The notes beneath the pieces were generated by a model, which was given only the letters and a program-made list of their open reading frames with translations, had not been told where the DNA came from and ran no database searches. DNA of 64,000 nt from Micromonospora purpureochromogenes (lineage in GTDB: Bacteria; Actinomycetota; Actinomycetes; Mycobacteriales; Micromonosporaceae). The DNA lies in contig NZ_LT607410.1 of NCBI RefSeq assembly GCF_900091515.1, forward strand, positions 1,798,001 to 1,862,000, given 5' to 3'. This document shows positions 1 through 12,080 of this stretch, piece after piece. A program made the position numbers and the translations under genes. Within the stretch, counting starts at the first letter, position 1. Every line of letters begins with the position of its first letter.

Positions 1-993
1 CCGCCGGACCACTTCGGGTCGCTGGGCAGCGGCTCGGCCGGCGCGTCCGGGCCGCTCGCGGTGGACCAGCGGGTCTCCACCTCGGCGTCGCGCACCTTGG
101 CCAGCGCCAGCGCCACGGCCTCGTCGAAGCCGGTCAGCCCGCCCGGCGGGTCGGGGATGAACCGGGCGATGTCGTGCTCGTGCGCCACCGCCTCGTGGAC
201 CAGGCTCTCCACCAGCGGCCGGGCGATCTTGTTGGGCACCGGGGTGACCAGCCCGACCCAGTACGAGGAGAGCGACGGCGTCAGCGCCCGCACCCGCAGG
301 ATCACCCGGCGGCGCAGCCCGGCCACCCGGGCGTACCGCTGCATCATCTGCTCGAAGGTGAGCACGTCCGGGCCGGCGATGTCGAAGGCCCGGTCCACCT
401 CGGGCGGCAGCGTCGCGCCGGCGACCAGGTAGCGCAGCACGTCGCGGACGGCGATCGGCTGGATCCGGTTGCGCACCCAGCGCGGGGTGACCATCCCCGG
501 CAACCGCTCGGTGAGGTAGCGCAGCATCTCGAACGAGGCCGAGCCGGACCCGATGATCACGGCGGCCCGCAGCACCACCGTCGGCACGCCGCTGGCCAGC
601 AGGATCCGCGCCACCTCCGCCCGGGAGCGCAGGTGCGGCGAGGGGACGGCGCCGTCCTGCTTCGGCTCCGGGCCGCCCAGGTAGACGATCCGGCGTACGC
701 CGGACCGGGCGGCCGCCGCGGCGAAGTGGGTGGCCGCCTCCCGGTCGGCCGCCTCGAAGCCGGCCTGCCCGAGCGAGTGCACCAGGTAGTACGCGACGTC
801 GACGCCCTCGAACGCGGCGGGCAGCGTCGCCGGCCGGCGCAGGTCGCCCTCGACCACCTCGGCCCGCGCCGCCCAGGGCACGTCGCGCAGCCGCCCGGCC
901 TTGCGCGCGAGGCAGCGCACCTCGTACCCCTCGGCGAGCAGTCGGGGCGCGAGCCGTCCGCCGATGTAACCCGTGGCTCCGGTGACCAGGCAT
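1..993 (-). CDS. SDR-type NAD(P)-binding protein with DUF2867-like C-terminus, partial at window edge
   Basis: The reading frame is open from the ATG at 993 to the window edge, giving 331 codons with no stop, so the C-terminus is missing. The N-terminus [20 protein letters not shown] is a classic Rossmann nucleotide-binding start (GxTGYIGG at residues 7-14). It is followed by the YYLVHS and GGPEPK-type segments typical of extended/atypical SDRs of the NmrA/epimerase group that carry a DUF2867 tail. The substrate cannot be told from sequence; this family is usually annotated only as NAD(P)H-binding protein. The gene diverges from glyA with about 40 bp between the start codons, so the two promoters must overlap closely. 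I am sure of the fold but not of the role. Confidence 0.85.
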   Translation of the reverse strand, partial: MPGHRSHGLHRRTARAPTARRGVRGALPRAQGRAAARRALGGAGRGGRGRPAPAGDAARRVRGRRRRVLPGALARAGRLRGGRPGGGHPLRRGGRPVRRTPDRLPGRPGAEAGRRRPLAAPALPGGGGADPAGQRRADGGAAGRRDHRVRLGLVRDAALPHRAVAGDGHPALGAQPDPADRRPRRAALPGRRRDAAARGGPGLRHRRPGRAHLRADDAAVRPGGRAAPPGDPAGAGADAVALLVLGRAGHPGAQQDRPAAGGEPGPRGGGARARHRPVHPRPAGRADRLRRGRGAGAGQGARRRGGDPLVHRERPGRAGRAAAQRPEVVRR

Positions 994-1019
994 CTCACGG
1001 TTTCCAGTGTGCGGCCCCA

Positions 1020-1025
1020 TAGACT
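1020..1025 (+). promoter_or_regulatory. -10 element of glyA, probably leaderless
   Basis: TAGACT at 1020-1025 fits the actinobacterial TANNNT -10 consensus. It ends 8 nt before the GTG at 1034, the spacing expected if transcription starts on or next to the start codon. An earlier in-frame GTG at 1007 lies upstream of this element and would not be in the transcript. Confidence 0.5.
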
Positions 1026-1033
1026 CCTTCGCT

Positions 1034-2323
1034 GTGGAGAACGCGAGCAACACCTTCTGGGGGCCGGACTTCCAGCAGCTCAGTACCGTCGACCCGGAGA
1101 TCGCCGGGGTGGTGCTGGGGGAACTGGAACGGCTCCGCGGCGGCCTGCAACTGATCGCCAGCGAGAACCTCACCTCCCCGGCGGTGCTCGCGGCGCTCGG
1201 CTCGACGCTGACCAACAAGTACGCCGAGGGCTACCCGGGCCGGCGCTACTACGGCGGCTGCGGCGAGGTCGACCGGGCCGAGGAGATCGGCATCGCCCGG
1301 GCCAAGGAGCTCTTCGACGCCGAGCACGCCAACCTCCAGCCGCACTCCGGGGCCAGCGCCAACCTCGCCGCGTACGCCGCCCTGGTGCAGCCCGGCGACA
1401 CGGTGCTGGCGATGGACCTGCCGCACGGCGGGCACCTCACCCACGGCAGCCGGGTGAACTTCTCCGGCAAGTGGTTCCATCCCGTCGGCTACACGGTCCG
1501 GCCGGACACCGAGCTGATCGACTACGACGAGGTCCGCGACCTCGCCCTGGCGCACCGGCCCAAACTGATCATCTGTGGCGCGACCGCCTATCCCCGGCTG
1601 ATCGACTTCGCCCGGTTCCGGGAGATCGCGGACGAGGTCGGCGCGTACCTGATGGTGGACGCCGCGCACTTCATCGGGTTGGTCGCCGGCCGGGCCATCC
1701 CGTCGCCGGTGCCGTACGCCGACGTCGTCTGCTTCACCACCCACAAGGTGCTGCGCGGCCCGCGCGGCGGCATGATCCTCTGCCGGGAGTCACTGGCCGC
1801 CCGGATCGACAAGGCGGTCTTCCCGTTCACCCAGGGCGGCCCGCTGATGCACGCCGTCGCGGCCAAGGCGGTCGCGCTGCGCGAGGCCGCACAGCCCGAG
1901 TTCCGGGCGTACGCCGGGCAGGTGGTGCAGAACGCCCAGGCGCTCGCCGCCGGGCTGGCCGCCGAGGGGATGCGCCCGGTCTCCGGCGGCACCGACACCC
2001 ACCTGGCCCTGATCGACCTGCGCGAGACCGGGGTGACCGGCGCGGAGGCCGAGGCCCGCTGCGACGCCGCGACCATCACCCTGAACAAGAACGCGATCCC
2101 GTACGACCCGCAGAAGCCGATGGTGGCCTCCGGCATCCGGGTGGGCACCCCGAGCGTCACCACCCAGGGCATGGGTGTCCCGGAGATGCGCCAGGTCGCC
2201 TCGCTGATCGCCCGCGCGGTACGCACCGACCCGGCGGCACCCGGCGGGGCGGACTCGCTCGCCGGGATCGCCGGCGAGGTCGCCGAGCTGGCCGCCGCCT
2301 TCCCGGCGTACCCCCGTGGCTGA
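1034..2323 (+). CDS. glyA: Serine hydroxymethyltransferase
   Basis: PLP enzyme that interconverts serine and glycine with tetrahydrofolate, feeding one-carbon units to purine, thymidylate and methionine synthesis in the cytoplasm. The 429-residue product has the family's usual length. The segment [13 protein letters not shown] and the PLP-lysine motif [12 protein letters not shown] (Lys 238) are diagnostic. The C-terminal domain contains the KNAIPYD and [12 protein letters not shown] segments of this family. I chose GTG 1034 because the -10 element TAGACT lies between it and the upstream alternative GTG 1007. The gene overlaps the following membrane-protein gene by 8 nt, so the two are likely co-transcribed. 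glyA just upstream of the ATP synthase genes is a common actinobacterial arrangement. Confidence 0.95.
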   Translation: MENASNTFWGPDFQQLSTVDPEIAGVVLGELERLRGGLQLIASENLTSPAVLAALGSTLTNKYAEGYPGRRYYGGCGEVDRAEEIGIARAKELFDAEHANLQPHSGASANLAAYAALVQPGDTVLAMDLPHGGHLTHGSRVNFSGKWFHPVGYTVRPDTELIDYDEVRDLALAHRPKLIICGATAYPRLIDFARFREIADEVGAYLMVDAAHFIGLVAGRAIPSPVPYADVVCFTTHKVLRGPRGGMILCRESLAARIDKAVFPFTQGGPLMHAVAAKAVALREAAQPEFRAYAGQVVQNAQALAAGLAAEGMRPVSGGTDTHLALIDLRETGVTGAEAEARCDAATITLNKNAIPYDPQKPMVASGIRVGTPSVTTQGMGVPEMRQVASLIARAVRTDPAAPGGADSLAGIAGEVAELAAAFPAYPRG

Positions 2324-2747
2324 GCCCGGGGTGCGCGCACCGGAGGCGGCCGCGGACCGGCGCTGGCGACTGCGCCACCTGCCGGTGCTGCTGATCGCCT
2401 CGGTGCTGCTGGGTGCGGTGGCCGCCCTGGTGGGCGGGGTGGTCGGCGGTGGCGACGCGGCGCTGGGCGCGGCGGCCGGAGTGGCGGTGACGGCGGCCAG
2501 CTACACACTGACCACCGTGGTGCTGGCCTGGGCCGACGCGGTCAACCCGCAGCTGGTGCTCCCGTTCGGGCTCGGCCTGTACGCCGCCAAGTTCACCCTG
2601 CTGGGTGTCGTGATGGTGGCCGTGGCGTCGACCGGCTGGGCCGGCCTGCTCCCGCTCTGCCTCGGCATCGCGGCGGGCGTGGCGGTCTGGACCGGGGTGC
2701 ACATCTGGTGGCTGACCAGGGTGCACCGACGCGGGGTCGCCGGCTGA
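2316..2747 (+). CDS. Small integral membrane protein between glyA and the atp genes
   Basis: This is a 143-residue protein with about 22 hydrophilic N-terminal residues followed by four predicted hydrophobic segments (roughly residues 24-45, 48-70, 80-102 and 105-130) and a short basic tail (RVHRRG). It starts with GTG inside the last codons of glyA, which implies translational coupling. I recognise no catalytic motif. Position and topology resemble the poorly defined AtpI-like membrane proteins that precede atpB in many bacteria, but the clearer AtpZ/AtpI candidate here is the next gene. Function unassigned. Confidence 0.75.
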   Translation: MAEPGVRAPEAAADRRWRLRHLPVLLIASVLLGAVAALVGGVVGGGDAALGAAAGVAVTAASYTLTTVVLAWADAVNPQLVLPFGLGLYAAKFTLLGVVMVAVASTGWAGLLPLCLGIAAGVAVWTGVHIWWLTRVHRRGVAG

Positions 2748-2958
2748 CCGGTCTGGCGCACACCCAGCGTGGTGGATCTGTAGCGCCGTCCCACCTGGCG
2801 GGCGACGCGCGCGTCTGTCCACCTTCGGTCATTTTCTGGGTGGCGGAAGGGGAGTAGCGTGCCTCCAGACGACGCGCCCGCCAAAGGCCCACACAACGAC
2901 GGTTGTGCGGGGGGTGAGGCACAGCCTCGTCTTCCCGGCTGATATCGTTCGCCCCGTC

Positions 2959-3195
2959 ATGGCTGATGACCAAACCCCCCGATCCAGCGGCGGCTCAGGC
3001 GACGTTCCGTCCGGTGCCGGCCAGGGTTGGACCGCGCTCGGATACCTCATCACGGGCATGGTCTTCTGGGGTTTCATCGGCTGGCTGGTCGACCAGTGGC
3101 TCGACACCGGAGGCATCGCCACCGGGATCGGCGTCGTGCTCGGCATGGCCGGGGGAATCATCCTGGTCGTCCGCCGACTCGGCACGCCTACTTAG
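2959..3195 (+). CDS. AtpZ/AtpI family F1Fo ATP synthase accessory protein
   Basis: A 78-residue protein made of a short polar N-terminus and two transmembrane helices (about residues 26-46 and 51-70), ending VVRRLGTPT. The motif GWLVDQWLDTGG between the helices, with helix-breaking glycines, is typical of the AtpZ/AtpI family, which assists Fo c-ring assembly or Mg2+/Ca2+ handling. ATG 2959 is preferred over an upstream in-frame ATG at 2905 because homologues begin close to the first helix. The sequence just before the start (TATCGT at 2943-2948) could be the -10 element of the atp operon. Its TAG stop lies in the ribosome binding site of atpB. Confidence 0.8.
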   Translation: MADDQTPRSSGGSGDVPSGAGQGWTALGYLITGMVFWGFIGWLVDQWLDTGGIATGIGVVLGMAGGIILVVRRLGTPT

Positions 3196-3206
3196 GAAGG
3201 GACGCG

Positions 3207-4004
3207 GTGTTCGGACAGGCGAACGTCCTGGCAGCGGGCCAGGCGGCATTCCCACCCAGTGTGGAGGACTTCTACCTGCCCAGCATCCTGCCCTGGGGTG
3301 GGCACGATTCCTACTGGTTCACCAAGATCACGGCGATGGTCTGGATCGCGGTCGGCATCCTGATCATCTTCTTCCTGGCCAGCTACCGGAAGCCGCAGCT
3401 GGTCCCGACGAAGAAGCAGTGGTTCGCCGAGTCGATCTACGGCTTCGTGCGGAACAACATCGCGGTCGACATGATCGGGCACGCGGGTGTGCGGTTCGCG
3501 CCGTACTTCACCACGCTGTTCTGCTTCATCCTGCTGACCAACTTCTTCGCGATCCTGCCGGGCTTCCAGATCTCGCCGAACTCGCACATCGCCTTCCCAG
3601 CGATCTTCGCGGTGATCAGCTACGTGCTCTTCATCTACGCCGGCATCCGGCACCACGGCGCGGGCAAGTTCGTCAAGAACTCGCTGATCCCGCCGGCGCC
3701 CTGGTACATCCTGCCGCTGCTGATCCCGATCGAGTTCTTCTCGACCTTCCTCGTCCGGCCGTTCTCGCTGGCCGTCCGTCTCTTCGCGAACATGTTCGCC
3801 GGCCACATGCTCCTGCTGGTCTTCACGCTCGGCGGCTTCGCGATGCTCAGCGCCAACACCTGGCTGGCCCCGGTCTCGGTGCTGTCCTGGGTGATGACCA
3901 TCGCGCTGACCTTCCTCGAGTTCCTGGTGATCGTCCTGCAGGCGTACGTCTTCACGGTGCTGACCGCCAGCTACGTGCAGGGCGCGCTCGCCGACGAGCA
4001 CTGA
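3207..4004 (+). CDS. atpB: ATP synthase Fo subunit a
   Basis: Membrane stator subunit of the proton channel. It is 265 residues with five or six hydrophobic helices. The hallmark helix FLVRPFSLAVRLFANMFAGH (182-201) contains the essential proton-path arginine (Arg 191 here, equivalent to E. coli aArg210). I chose GTG 3207 because GGAAGG at 3195-3200 is correctly spaced in front of it; the frame extends further upstream only through sequence that encodes the previous gene in another frame. It is followed by a short intercistronic hairpin (4032-4048) before atpE. Confidence 0.95.
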   Translation: MFGQANVLAAGQAAFPPSVEDFYLPSILPWGGHDSYWFTKITAMVWIAVGILIIFFLASYRKPQLVPTKKQWFAESIYGFVRNNIAVDMIGHAGVRFAPYFTTLFCFILLTNFFAILPGFQISPNSHIAFPAIFAVISYVLFIYAGIRHHGAGKFVKNSLIPPAPWYILPLLIPIEFFSTFLVRPFSLAVRLFANMFAGHMLLLVFTLGGFAMLSANTWLAPVSVLSWVMTIALTFLEFLVIVLQAYVFTVLTASYVQGALADEH

Positions 4005-4031
4005 TCCACTTCGCACCAACCGTTGTCGTCC

Positions 4032-4048
4032 CGCGTGACCGTCACGCG
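4032..4048 (+). other. Intercistronic hairpin between atpB and atpE
   Basis: CGCGTG and CACGCG form a 6-bp stem with a 5-nt loop in the 68-nt gap between atpB and atpE. The c subunit is needed in many copies per complex, and hairpins upstream of atpE are a plausible place for differential mRNA stability. The effect here is inference. Confidence 0.35.
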
Positions 4049-4054
4049 TGATAA

Positions 4055-4309
<255 letters not shown>

Positions 4310-4336
4310 TCCACCCCTGTTGACCGGGAGGTAACC

Positions 4337-4879
4337 ATGTACCACCTGCTCGCCGCCGAAGGTGGTGAAACGGCCCACAACCCGATCGTCCCGCTGTGGC
4401 AGGAGCTCGTGGTCGGGACGGTCGCCTTTGCCGTGCTCTGCTTCGTGCTGATGAAGTTCGTCTTCCCCCGCATGGAGCAGACGTTCCAGGCGCGGGTCGA
4501 CGCGATCGAGGGTGGCATCAAGCGCGCCGAGGCCGCCCAGGCCGAGGCCAACCAGCTCCTCGAGCAGTACCGCGCGCAGCTCGCCGAGGCGCGTACCGAC
4601 GCCGCCAAGATCCGGGACGACGCCCGGGCCGACGCCGAGGGCATCCGCCAGGACATCCTCGCCAAGGCGCGGGAGGAGTCCGACCGGATCATCGCGGCGG
4701 GCAAGGAGCAGCTCGCCGCCGAGCGGGCCACCATCGTGCGCGAGCTGCGCACGGAGGTCGGCACGATCGCGGTCGACCTGGCCAGCAAGATCGTCGGTGA
4801 GTCGCTCGCCGACGAGGCTCGTCGCAAGGGCACCGTCGACCGGTTCCTGAGCGGTCTCGAGAGCGCGGGGGCCCGCTGA
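4337..4879 (+). CDS. atpF: ATP synthase Fo subunit b
   Basis: Peripheral stalk subunit of 180 residues with one N-terminal membrane helix (about residues 22-42), then a long Ala/Glu/Arg-rich coiled coil typical of subunit b, for example EQTFQARVDAIEGGIKRAEA. It links the membrane sector to F1. It starts with ATG 4337 after GGGAGGT and ends in TGATG, overlapping the atpH start by one base, so translation is coupled. Confidence 0.95.
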   Translation: MYHLLAAEGGETAHNPIVPLWQELVVGTVAFAVLCFVLMKFVFPRMEQTFQARVDAIEGGIKRAEAAQAEANQLLEQYRAQLAEARTDAAKIRDDARADAEGIRQDILAKAREESDRIIAAGKEQLAAERATIVRELRTEVGTIAVDLASKIVGESLADEARRKGTVDRFLSGLESAGAR

Positions 4880-5700
4880 TGCAGGCCGCCAGCCGGGAGT
4901 CGTACAAGGTCGCGGCGGAGCACCTCGACGCGTACGCGCGCAGTGCCGACCCGGTCGCGGTGGCCCACACCGCGAACGACCTGCTCGCCGTCGCCGGCCT
5001 GCTCCGGCGGGAGACTCGGCTGCGGCGGGCGCTCTCGGACTCCGCCCGGTCCGCCGCGGACCGCGCCGGTCTGCTCGGCGAGATGCTGCGGGGCAAGATC
5101 AGCGAGGGCGCGCTCGACCTGCTCGCCTCGCTGGTCTCCGGCCGTTGGTCGGCGCCGTCGGAACTGCTCGACGGTGCCGAGCGGCTCGGCGTGGAGGCCG
5201 TGCTGGCCAGCGTCGACGCCGCGGGTGACCTGGGCGAGGTCGAGGACGAGCTGTTCCGTTTCGGGCAGGTCGTCGCCGGCCAGCCCGCGCTCTCCGCGGT
5301 GCTGTCGAACCCGGTCGCTCCGGTGGACCAGCGCGGTGTCCTGGTCGGCGAGCTGCTGGCCGGCAAGGCCAAGCTGGCCACCGTCCGCCTCATCGAGGTG
5401 GCGCTGGCCGGCTTCGGGGGGCGTTCCTTCACCGGATCGCTCACCCGGCTGGTCGAGCTGGCCGCCGAACGGCGGGACCGCCAGGTGGCGTACGTCACGG
5501 TGGCAGCCCCGTTGACTGACGAGGAGGAGCGACGCCTGGGTGCCCGCCTCTCCGCGATGTACGGTCGAGAGGTTTCCGTCAAGCAGACGGTCGACCCGGA
5601 GGTGCTCGGTGGGGTGAGCGTGCAGGTCGGCTCCGACCTGTACGACGGCACCGTCCTGCGCCGCCTCAACGAGACCCGCAACGCGCTCGCGAAGCGCTGA
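4879..5700 (+). CDS. atpH: ATP synthase F1 subunit delta
   Basis: A 273-residue stator subunit connecting the b stalk to the top of F1. The C-terminal segment with VDPEVLGGVSVQVGSDLYDG followed by LRRLNETRNAL is the conserved delta/OSCP signature. The longer length (about 270 rather than 180 residues) is the usual actinobacterial form. It is coupled to atpF by TGATG. An 85-bp gap follows before atpA. Confidence 0.95.
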   Translation: MQAASRESYKVAAEHLDAYARSADPVAVAHTANDLLAVAGLLRRETRLRRALSDSARSAADRAGLLGEMLRGKISEGALDLLASLVSGRWSAPSELLDGAERLGVEAVLASVDAAGDLGEVEDELFRFGQVVAGQPALSAVLSNPVAPVDQRGVLVGELLAGKAKLATVRLIEVALAGFGGRSFTGSLTRLVELAAERRDRQVAYVTVAAPLTDEEERRLGARLSAMYGREVSVKQTVDPEVLGGVSVQVGSDLYDGTVLRRLNETRNALAKR

Positions 5701-5785
5701 CCAGCGTCTCCGCAGCCCTGATCGACGCCATTCGGACCGGTCGGTACTAGGTATCCCGGGACCCTGATACTTAAGGAAGCAGAGG

Positions 5786-7438
5786 ATGGCCGAGCTGACC
5801 ATCTCGACGGAGGAGATCCGCGGCGCCCTGGAGCGCTACGTCTCCTCCTACACGGCCGACGTCTCCCGCGAGGAGGTCGGCACCGTCGCCGACACCGGTG
5901 ACGGCATCGCCCACGTCGAGGGCCTGCCCTCGACCATGACCAACGAGCTCCTGGAGTTCGAGGACGGCACGCTCGGCGTGGCGCTGAACCTCGACGTCCG
6001 GGAGATCGGTGTCGTCGTTCTCGGTGACTCCGCGAAGCTGGAGGAGGGGCAGCGCGTCAAGCGCACCGGCCGGGTGCTCTCGGTGCCGGTCGGCGACGCC
6101 TTCCTCGGCCGCGTGGTCGACGCGCTCGGCCAGCCGATCGACGGGCTCGGCGACATCGCCAACGAGGGCTTCCGCGAGCTGGAGCTCCAGGCCCCGAACG
6201 TGATGGCCCGGCAGTCCGTCGACGAGCCGCTGCAGACCGGTATCAAGGCGATCGACGCCATGACCCCGGTCGGTCGGGGCCAGCGTCAGCTGATCATCGG
6301 TGACCGGAAGACCGGCAAGACCACGGTCGCCCTGGACACCATCCTCAACCAGCGCGACAACTGGCGCTCCGGCGACCCGAAGAAGCAGGTCCGCTGCATC
6401 TACGTCGCCATCGGCCAGAAGGCCTCCACGATCGCCTCGATCAAGGGCATCCTGGAGGAGGCGGGTGCGATGGAGTACACCACCATCGTTGCCTCCCCGG
6501 CCTCCGACCCGGCCGGCTTCAAGTACCTCGCCCCCTACACCGGCTCGTCCATCGGGCAGCACTGGATGTACGGCGGCAAGCACGTCCTGATCGTCTTCGA
6601 CGACCTGAGCAAGCAGGCCGAGGCGTACCGCGCCGTGTCGCTGCTGCTGCGTCGCCCGCCGGGCCGCGAGGCGTACCCGGGTGACGTCTTCTACCTGCAC
6701 TCCCGCCTGCTGGAGCGCTGCGCGAAGCTCTCCGACGAGCTGGGTGGCGGCTCGATGACCGGTCTGCCGATCATCGAGACGAAGGCCAACGACATCTCGG
6801 CCTTCATCCCGACCAACGTCATCTCGATCACCGACGGCCAGATCTTCCTCGAGACCGACCTGTTCAACCAGGGCGTCCGGCCGGCCATCAACGTCGGTAC
6901 CTCGGTCTCCCGGGTCGGTGGCGCCGCGCAGGTCAAGCCGATGAAGAAGGTCGCCGGTTCGCTCCGGCTCAACCTGGCCCAGTACCGCGAGCTGGAGGCG
7001 TTCGCCGCCTTCGCCTCCGACCTGGACCGGGCCTCCCGGGCCCAGCTGGACCGCGGTTCCCGCCTGGTCGAGCTGCTCAAGCAGCCGAACTACTCGCCGT
7101 ACCCGGTGCAGGAGCAGGTCGTCACGGTCTGGGCCGGCACCGAGGGCAAGCTGGACGACATCCCGGTCGGCGAGGTGCGTCGCTTCGAGGGCGAGTTCCT
7201 CCAGTACCTGCGGCACAAGCACGAGGGTGTCCTGGCGGCGATCGCGGACAACAAGTGGGGCGACGACATCGTCGGCTCGCTGGACTCGGCCATCACCGAG
7301 TTCAAGCAGGTCTTCCTGGGCAAGGAGGACGAGCGTCGGATCAACGAGGCCCCGGCCGCGCCGCTCGAGGGCGAGGAGAACCGCGAGACGGTGACCCGCT
7401 TCCGCGACGGCACGACCGACCGCCCGGCCGAGAGCTGA
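5786..7438 (+). CDS. atpA: ATP synthase F1 subunit alpha
   Basis: Non-catalytic nucleotide-binding subunit of the F1 hexamer, 550 residues. The P-loop GDRKTGKT is at residues 172-179. The alpha signature [17 protein letters not shown], which contributes the arginine finger to the beta site, is present. The C-terminal extension after the helical domain ([18 protein letters not shown]) matches the actinobacterial form. The upstream gap holds GGAAGCAGAGG before ATG 5786. It is the first gene after an 85-bp spacer, so an internal promoter is possible. Confidence 0.97.
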   Translation: MAELTISTEEIRGALERYVSSYTADVSREEVGTVADTGDGIAHVEGLPSTMTNELLEFEDGTLGVALNLDVREIGVVVLGDSAKLEEGQRVKRTGRVLSVPVGDAFLGRVVDALGQPIDGLGDIANEGFRELELQAPNVMARQSVDEPLQTGIKAIDAMTPVGRGQRQLIIGDRKTGKTTVALDTILNQRDNWRSGDPKKQVRCIYVAIGQKASTIASIKGILEEAGAMEYTTIVASPASDPAGFKYLAPYTGSSIGQHWMYGGKHVLIVFDDLSKQAEAYRAVSLLLRRPPGREAYPGDVFYLHSRLLERCAKLSDELGGGSMTGLPIIETKANDISAFIPTNVISITDGQIFLETDLFNQGVRPAINVGTSVSRVGGAAQVKPMKKVAGSLRLNLAQYRELEAFAAFASDLDRASRAQLDRGSRLVELLKQPNYSPYPVQEQVVTVWAGTEGKLDDIPVGEVRRFEGEFLQYLRHKHEGVLAAIADNKWGDDIVGSLDSAITEFKQVFLGKEDERRINEAPAAPLEGEENRETVTRFRDGTTDRPAES

Positions 7439-7442
7439 TCCA

Positions 7443-9811
<2,369 letters not shown>

Positions 9812-9831
9812 GAACTCCGCCACAACTGACG

Positions 9832-9861
9832 AAGGCCACCCCGGTTCGCCGGGGTGGCCTT
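9832..9861 (+). terminator. Intrinsic terminator after atpD
   Basis: A perfect 13-bp inverted repeat (AAGGCCACCCCGG / CCGGGGTGGCCTT) is closed by a TTCG tetraloop, an exceptionally stable hairpin. It lies 20 nt after the atpD stop and separates the main atp operon from the LCP gene and atpC. Confidence 0.85.
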
Positions 9862-10034
9862 CGGCCGTTGCGGGCCGGTTCGGACCGGATGTCCGATTGT
9901 CGGGCCAGCGATTCCCATGACGGCGAGGTACCGTTTCGAGCGCGACGCCCGCCAATCGGTGTCGATCCGGTGCAACTTTTCGGCTGCGTCCGCCCGTCCT
10001 TGAGTCGTGGGCGTGACGACGAATGGAGAAACTC

Positions 10035-11171
10035 GTGGGTAAGGCCGGCAAGGGCGGCGGCAAGCCGTCCAGGTGGTCGGGCGTGCCGCGGTGGGCCAGG
10101 ACGTGCACCATCTTCGGCGCCGTGCTCATGCTGCTCAGCGGCGTGGTGCTGGTCGGCTACGAGGCGCTGCTGGCCCGCTACGAGGGCGCCGTCGGCAAGG
10201 CCGACCTCTTCGGCGACCAGGCGGCCGGGGCGCAGGAGCGCAAGAGCGACGTCAAGGGCCCGCTCAACATCCTGCTGGTCGGCATCGACCCGCGCAAGCC
10301 GGAGGACCGGCCGCTGGCCGACTCGATCATGGTGCTGCACGTGCCGGCCTCGATGGACCGGGCGTACCTGTTCTCCCTGCCCCGCGACCTCTACGTCGAC
10401 ATCCCGGAGTTCGGCAAGGCCGGCTACGGCGGCGGCAGCGGGAAGCTCAACGGGGCCATGTCGCACGGCAGCGTCGTGCAGGGGCAGAACCCGAGCGCCC
10501 CGCAGGGCTTCGAGCTGCTCGCCACGACCGTGCAGAACGTGACCGGCATCGAGCGGTTCGACGCCGGCGCGATCATCAACTTCACCGGCTTCCAGAAGAT
10601 CGTCGACGCGATGGGCGGCGTCGACATGTACATCGAGCGGGACGTGAAGTCCGAGCACCGCGAGCCGGACGGCACGCACCGCAAGGGCAACCCCTACGGC
10701 GAGGGGTACATCGGGCCGCAGGCGGAGTACAAGAAGGGCAACCACCACCTGAGCGGCTGGCAGGCGCTGGACTACGTGCGGCAGCGCTACCCCAAGAACG
10801 GCGTCCCGGACGCCGACTACGGCCGCCAGCGCCACCAGCAGCAGTTCATCAAGGCGATGGTCAACCAGGCGTTCAGCGCCGACGTGGTGACCAACCCGAT
10901 CAAGCTGGATCGGGTGATCCGGGCCGCCGGCCAGTCGCTGACCTTCAACGGCCGGGGCAACAGCGTGGTCGACTTCGCCATCGCCCTCAAGGGCGTCCGG
11001 TCGGAGAACGTCGAGCTGATCAAGCTGCCGGGGGAGGGCATCGGCACCGGCAGCGCGTACCGGGGCGAGCGACTGCTGCCGGCCGCCGACGACTTCTTCA
11101 CCGCGCTGAAGAACGAACAGCTCGACGCGTTCCTGCTCGAACACCCGGAGTTCCGCAACCGGAACAAGTGA
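10035..11171 (+). CDS. LytR-CpsA-Psr (LCP) family cell-wall glycopolymer ligase
   Basis: A membrane-anchored enzyme predicted to transfer polyprenyl-linked glycopolymers to peptidoglycan outside the membrane. It has a basic N-terminus, one membrane helix (about residues 27-46) and the LCP domain. Visible motifs are NILLVGIDPR and the LADSIMVLHV strand, FSLPRDLYVDIP (the conserved SxPRDxxV block), KLNGAMSHG, and YVRQRYPKNGVPDADYGRQ with the conserved R-x-R phosphate-binding residues. GTG 10035 is preferred because GGAG at 10025-10028 is correctly spaced; ATG 10023 is in frame but has no ribosome binding site. It has its own terminator, and it sits unusually between atpD and atpC. Confidence 0.88.
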   Translation: MGKAGKGGGKPSRWSGVPRWARTCTIFGAVLMLLSGVVLVGYEALLARYEGAVGKADLFGDQAAGAQERKSDVKGPLNILLVGIDPRKPEDRPLADSIMVLHVPASMDRAYLFSLPRDLYVDIPEFGKAGYGGGSGKLNGAMSHGSVVQGQNPSAPQGFELLATTVQNVTGIERFDAGAIINFTGFQKIVDAMGGVDMYIERDVKSEHREPDGTHRKGNPYGEGYIGPQAEYKKGNHHLSGWQALDYVRQRYPKNGVPDADYGRQRHQQQFIKAMVNQAFSADVVTNPIKLDRVIRAAGQSLTFNGRGNSVVDFAIALKGVRSENVELIKLPGEGIGTGSAYRGERLLPAADDFFTALKNEQLDAFLLEHPEFRNRNK

Positions 11172-11184
11172 CCTCCGCGCCACC

Positions 11185-11211
11185 GCCGGGCCGGCTTCCC
11201 GCCGGCCCGGC
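11185..11211 (+). terminator. Terminator after the LCP gene
   Basis: An 11-bp perfect inverted repeat (GCCGGGCCGGC / GCCGGCCCGGC) with a 5-nt loop begins 13 nt after the LCP stop codon. It isolates the LCP gene from atpC. Confidence 0.75.
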
Positions 11212-11255
11212 TCTGCGTGTCACGACACCGGGTGGCGCAGGTCTCGCCACCCGCG

Positions 11256-11285
11256 TTGGGGCGCTCCCGGCAGCGGGACTAGACT
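11256..11285 (+). promoter_or_regulatory. Candidate promoter of atpC
   Basis: TTGGGG at 11256-11261 and TAGACT at 11280-11285 are separated by 18 bp, a good vegetative-sigma arrangement. It lies 34 nt before the atpC start and explains how atpC can be expressed apart from the main atp operon. Confidence 0.6.
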
Positions 11286-11318
11286 TTCGACATTCCGCCG
11301 CCGCAGCAAGGAGACAGC

Positions 11319-11597
11319 GTGGCACAGCAGCTTCACGTCGAGCTCGTAGCCGTCGAGGAGAAGGTCTGGTCCGGCGAGGCCGAGATGGTCGTCGCTCGGA
11401 CGACCGAGGGTGAGCTGGGTGTGCTGCCGGGGCACGCGCCCCTGCTCGGCCAGCTGGCGGAGCCCAGCCAGGTCCGCATCAAGCAGGCCGGCGGTCAGCA
11501 GGTCGCGTACGACGTCGCCGGCGGCTTCCTGTCGGTGACCGGTGAGGGAGTCACCGTCCTCGCCGAGAGCGCCTCCCCGGCCACCCCCGCGCGCTGA
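11319..11597 (+). CDS. atpC: ATP synthase F1 subunit epsilon
   Basis: A 92-residue subunit that contacts gamma and can inhibit ATP hydrolysis. The beta-sandwich motif GELGVLPGHAPLLGQL is diagnostic. The protein is short and lacks most of the C-terminal helical hairpin, ending in ASPATPAR. This resembles short actinobacterial epsilon subunits, which have a reduced inhibitory domain. Ribosome binding site AAGGAGA is at 11308-11314. The gene is separated from atpD by two terminators and the LCP gene, and is followed 13 nt later by the DUF2550 gene. Confidence 0.93.
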   Translation: MAQQLHVELVAVEEKVWSGEAEMVVARTTEGELGVLPGHAPLLGQLAEPSQVRIKQAGGQQVAYDVAGGFLSVTGEGVTVLAESASPATPAR

Positions 11598-11610
11598 GCC
11601 GACCCCGCCG

Positions 11611-12066
11611 ATGGAGATCGTGGAAGGGATCGGAATCGGCTTTGCGGTGGTCGTCGCCGCCATCCTGATCCTCTTCATCCGGCGGGCCCTGGTCACCCGT
11701 AGCGGAGGCATCATCCGGCTCGGCGTCCGGGTCACCACGGTGCTCGACGGCCGGGGCTGGTCGCCCGGCTTCGGCCGCTTCGTCGGCGACGAGCTCCGGT
11801 GGTACCGGATGTTCAGCTTCGCCCTGCGGCCCAAGCGGGTGCTCTCCCGCAAGGAGCTGGTGGTGGAGCGACGGCGCCTGCCCGAGGGGCAGGAGCGCCT
11901 CTCGATGCCCGCCGACTGGGTGATCCTCCGGTGTGCCAGTCACCACGCTCCGGTCGAGATCGCCATGGCGCGTTCCACCGTCACCGGATTCCTCAGCTGG
12001 TTGGAGGCCGCCCCGCCCGGGGCGGCCTCGCCGCGTGTGGCCTCCCAGGACTGGCCCGCGGCCTGA
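11611..12066 (+). CDS. DUF2550 family membrane-anchored protein
   Basis: A 151-residue protein with one N-terminal membrane helix (about residues 4-26, GIGIGFAVVVAAILILFIRR) and a basic cytoplasmic domain (SFALRPKRVLSRKELVVERR). The arrangement atpC followed by a DUF2550 gene is a conserved actinobacterial neighbourhood. The family has no established function. ATG 11611 directly precedes the helix. It is probably co-transcribed with atpC and ends at a large hairpin. Confidence 0.85.
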   Translation: MEIVEGIGIGFAVVVAAILILFIRRALVTRSGGIIRLGVRVTTVLDGRGWSPGFGRFVGDELRWYRMFSFALRPKRVLSRKELVVERRRLPEGQERLSMPADWVILRCASHHAPVEIAMARSTVTGFLSWLEAAPPGAASPRVASQDWPAA

Positions 12067-12080
12067 TCTCCCGGTTCTCC

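Noticed and set aside
5735..5746. GACCGGTCGGTA upstream of atpA resembles the TACYGNNCRGTA operator
   Set aside because: It matches 11 of 12 core positions but lacks flanking symmetry and lies before an ATP synthase gene unrelated to the acyl-CoA set; chance is likely.
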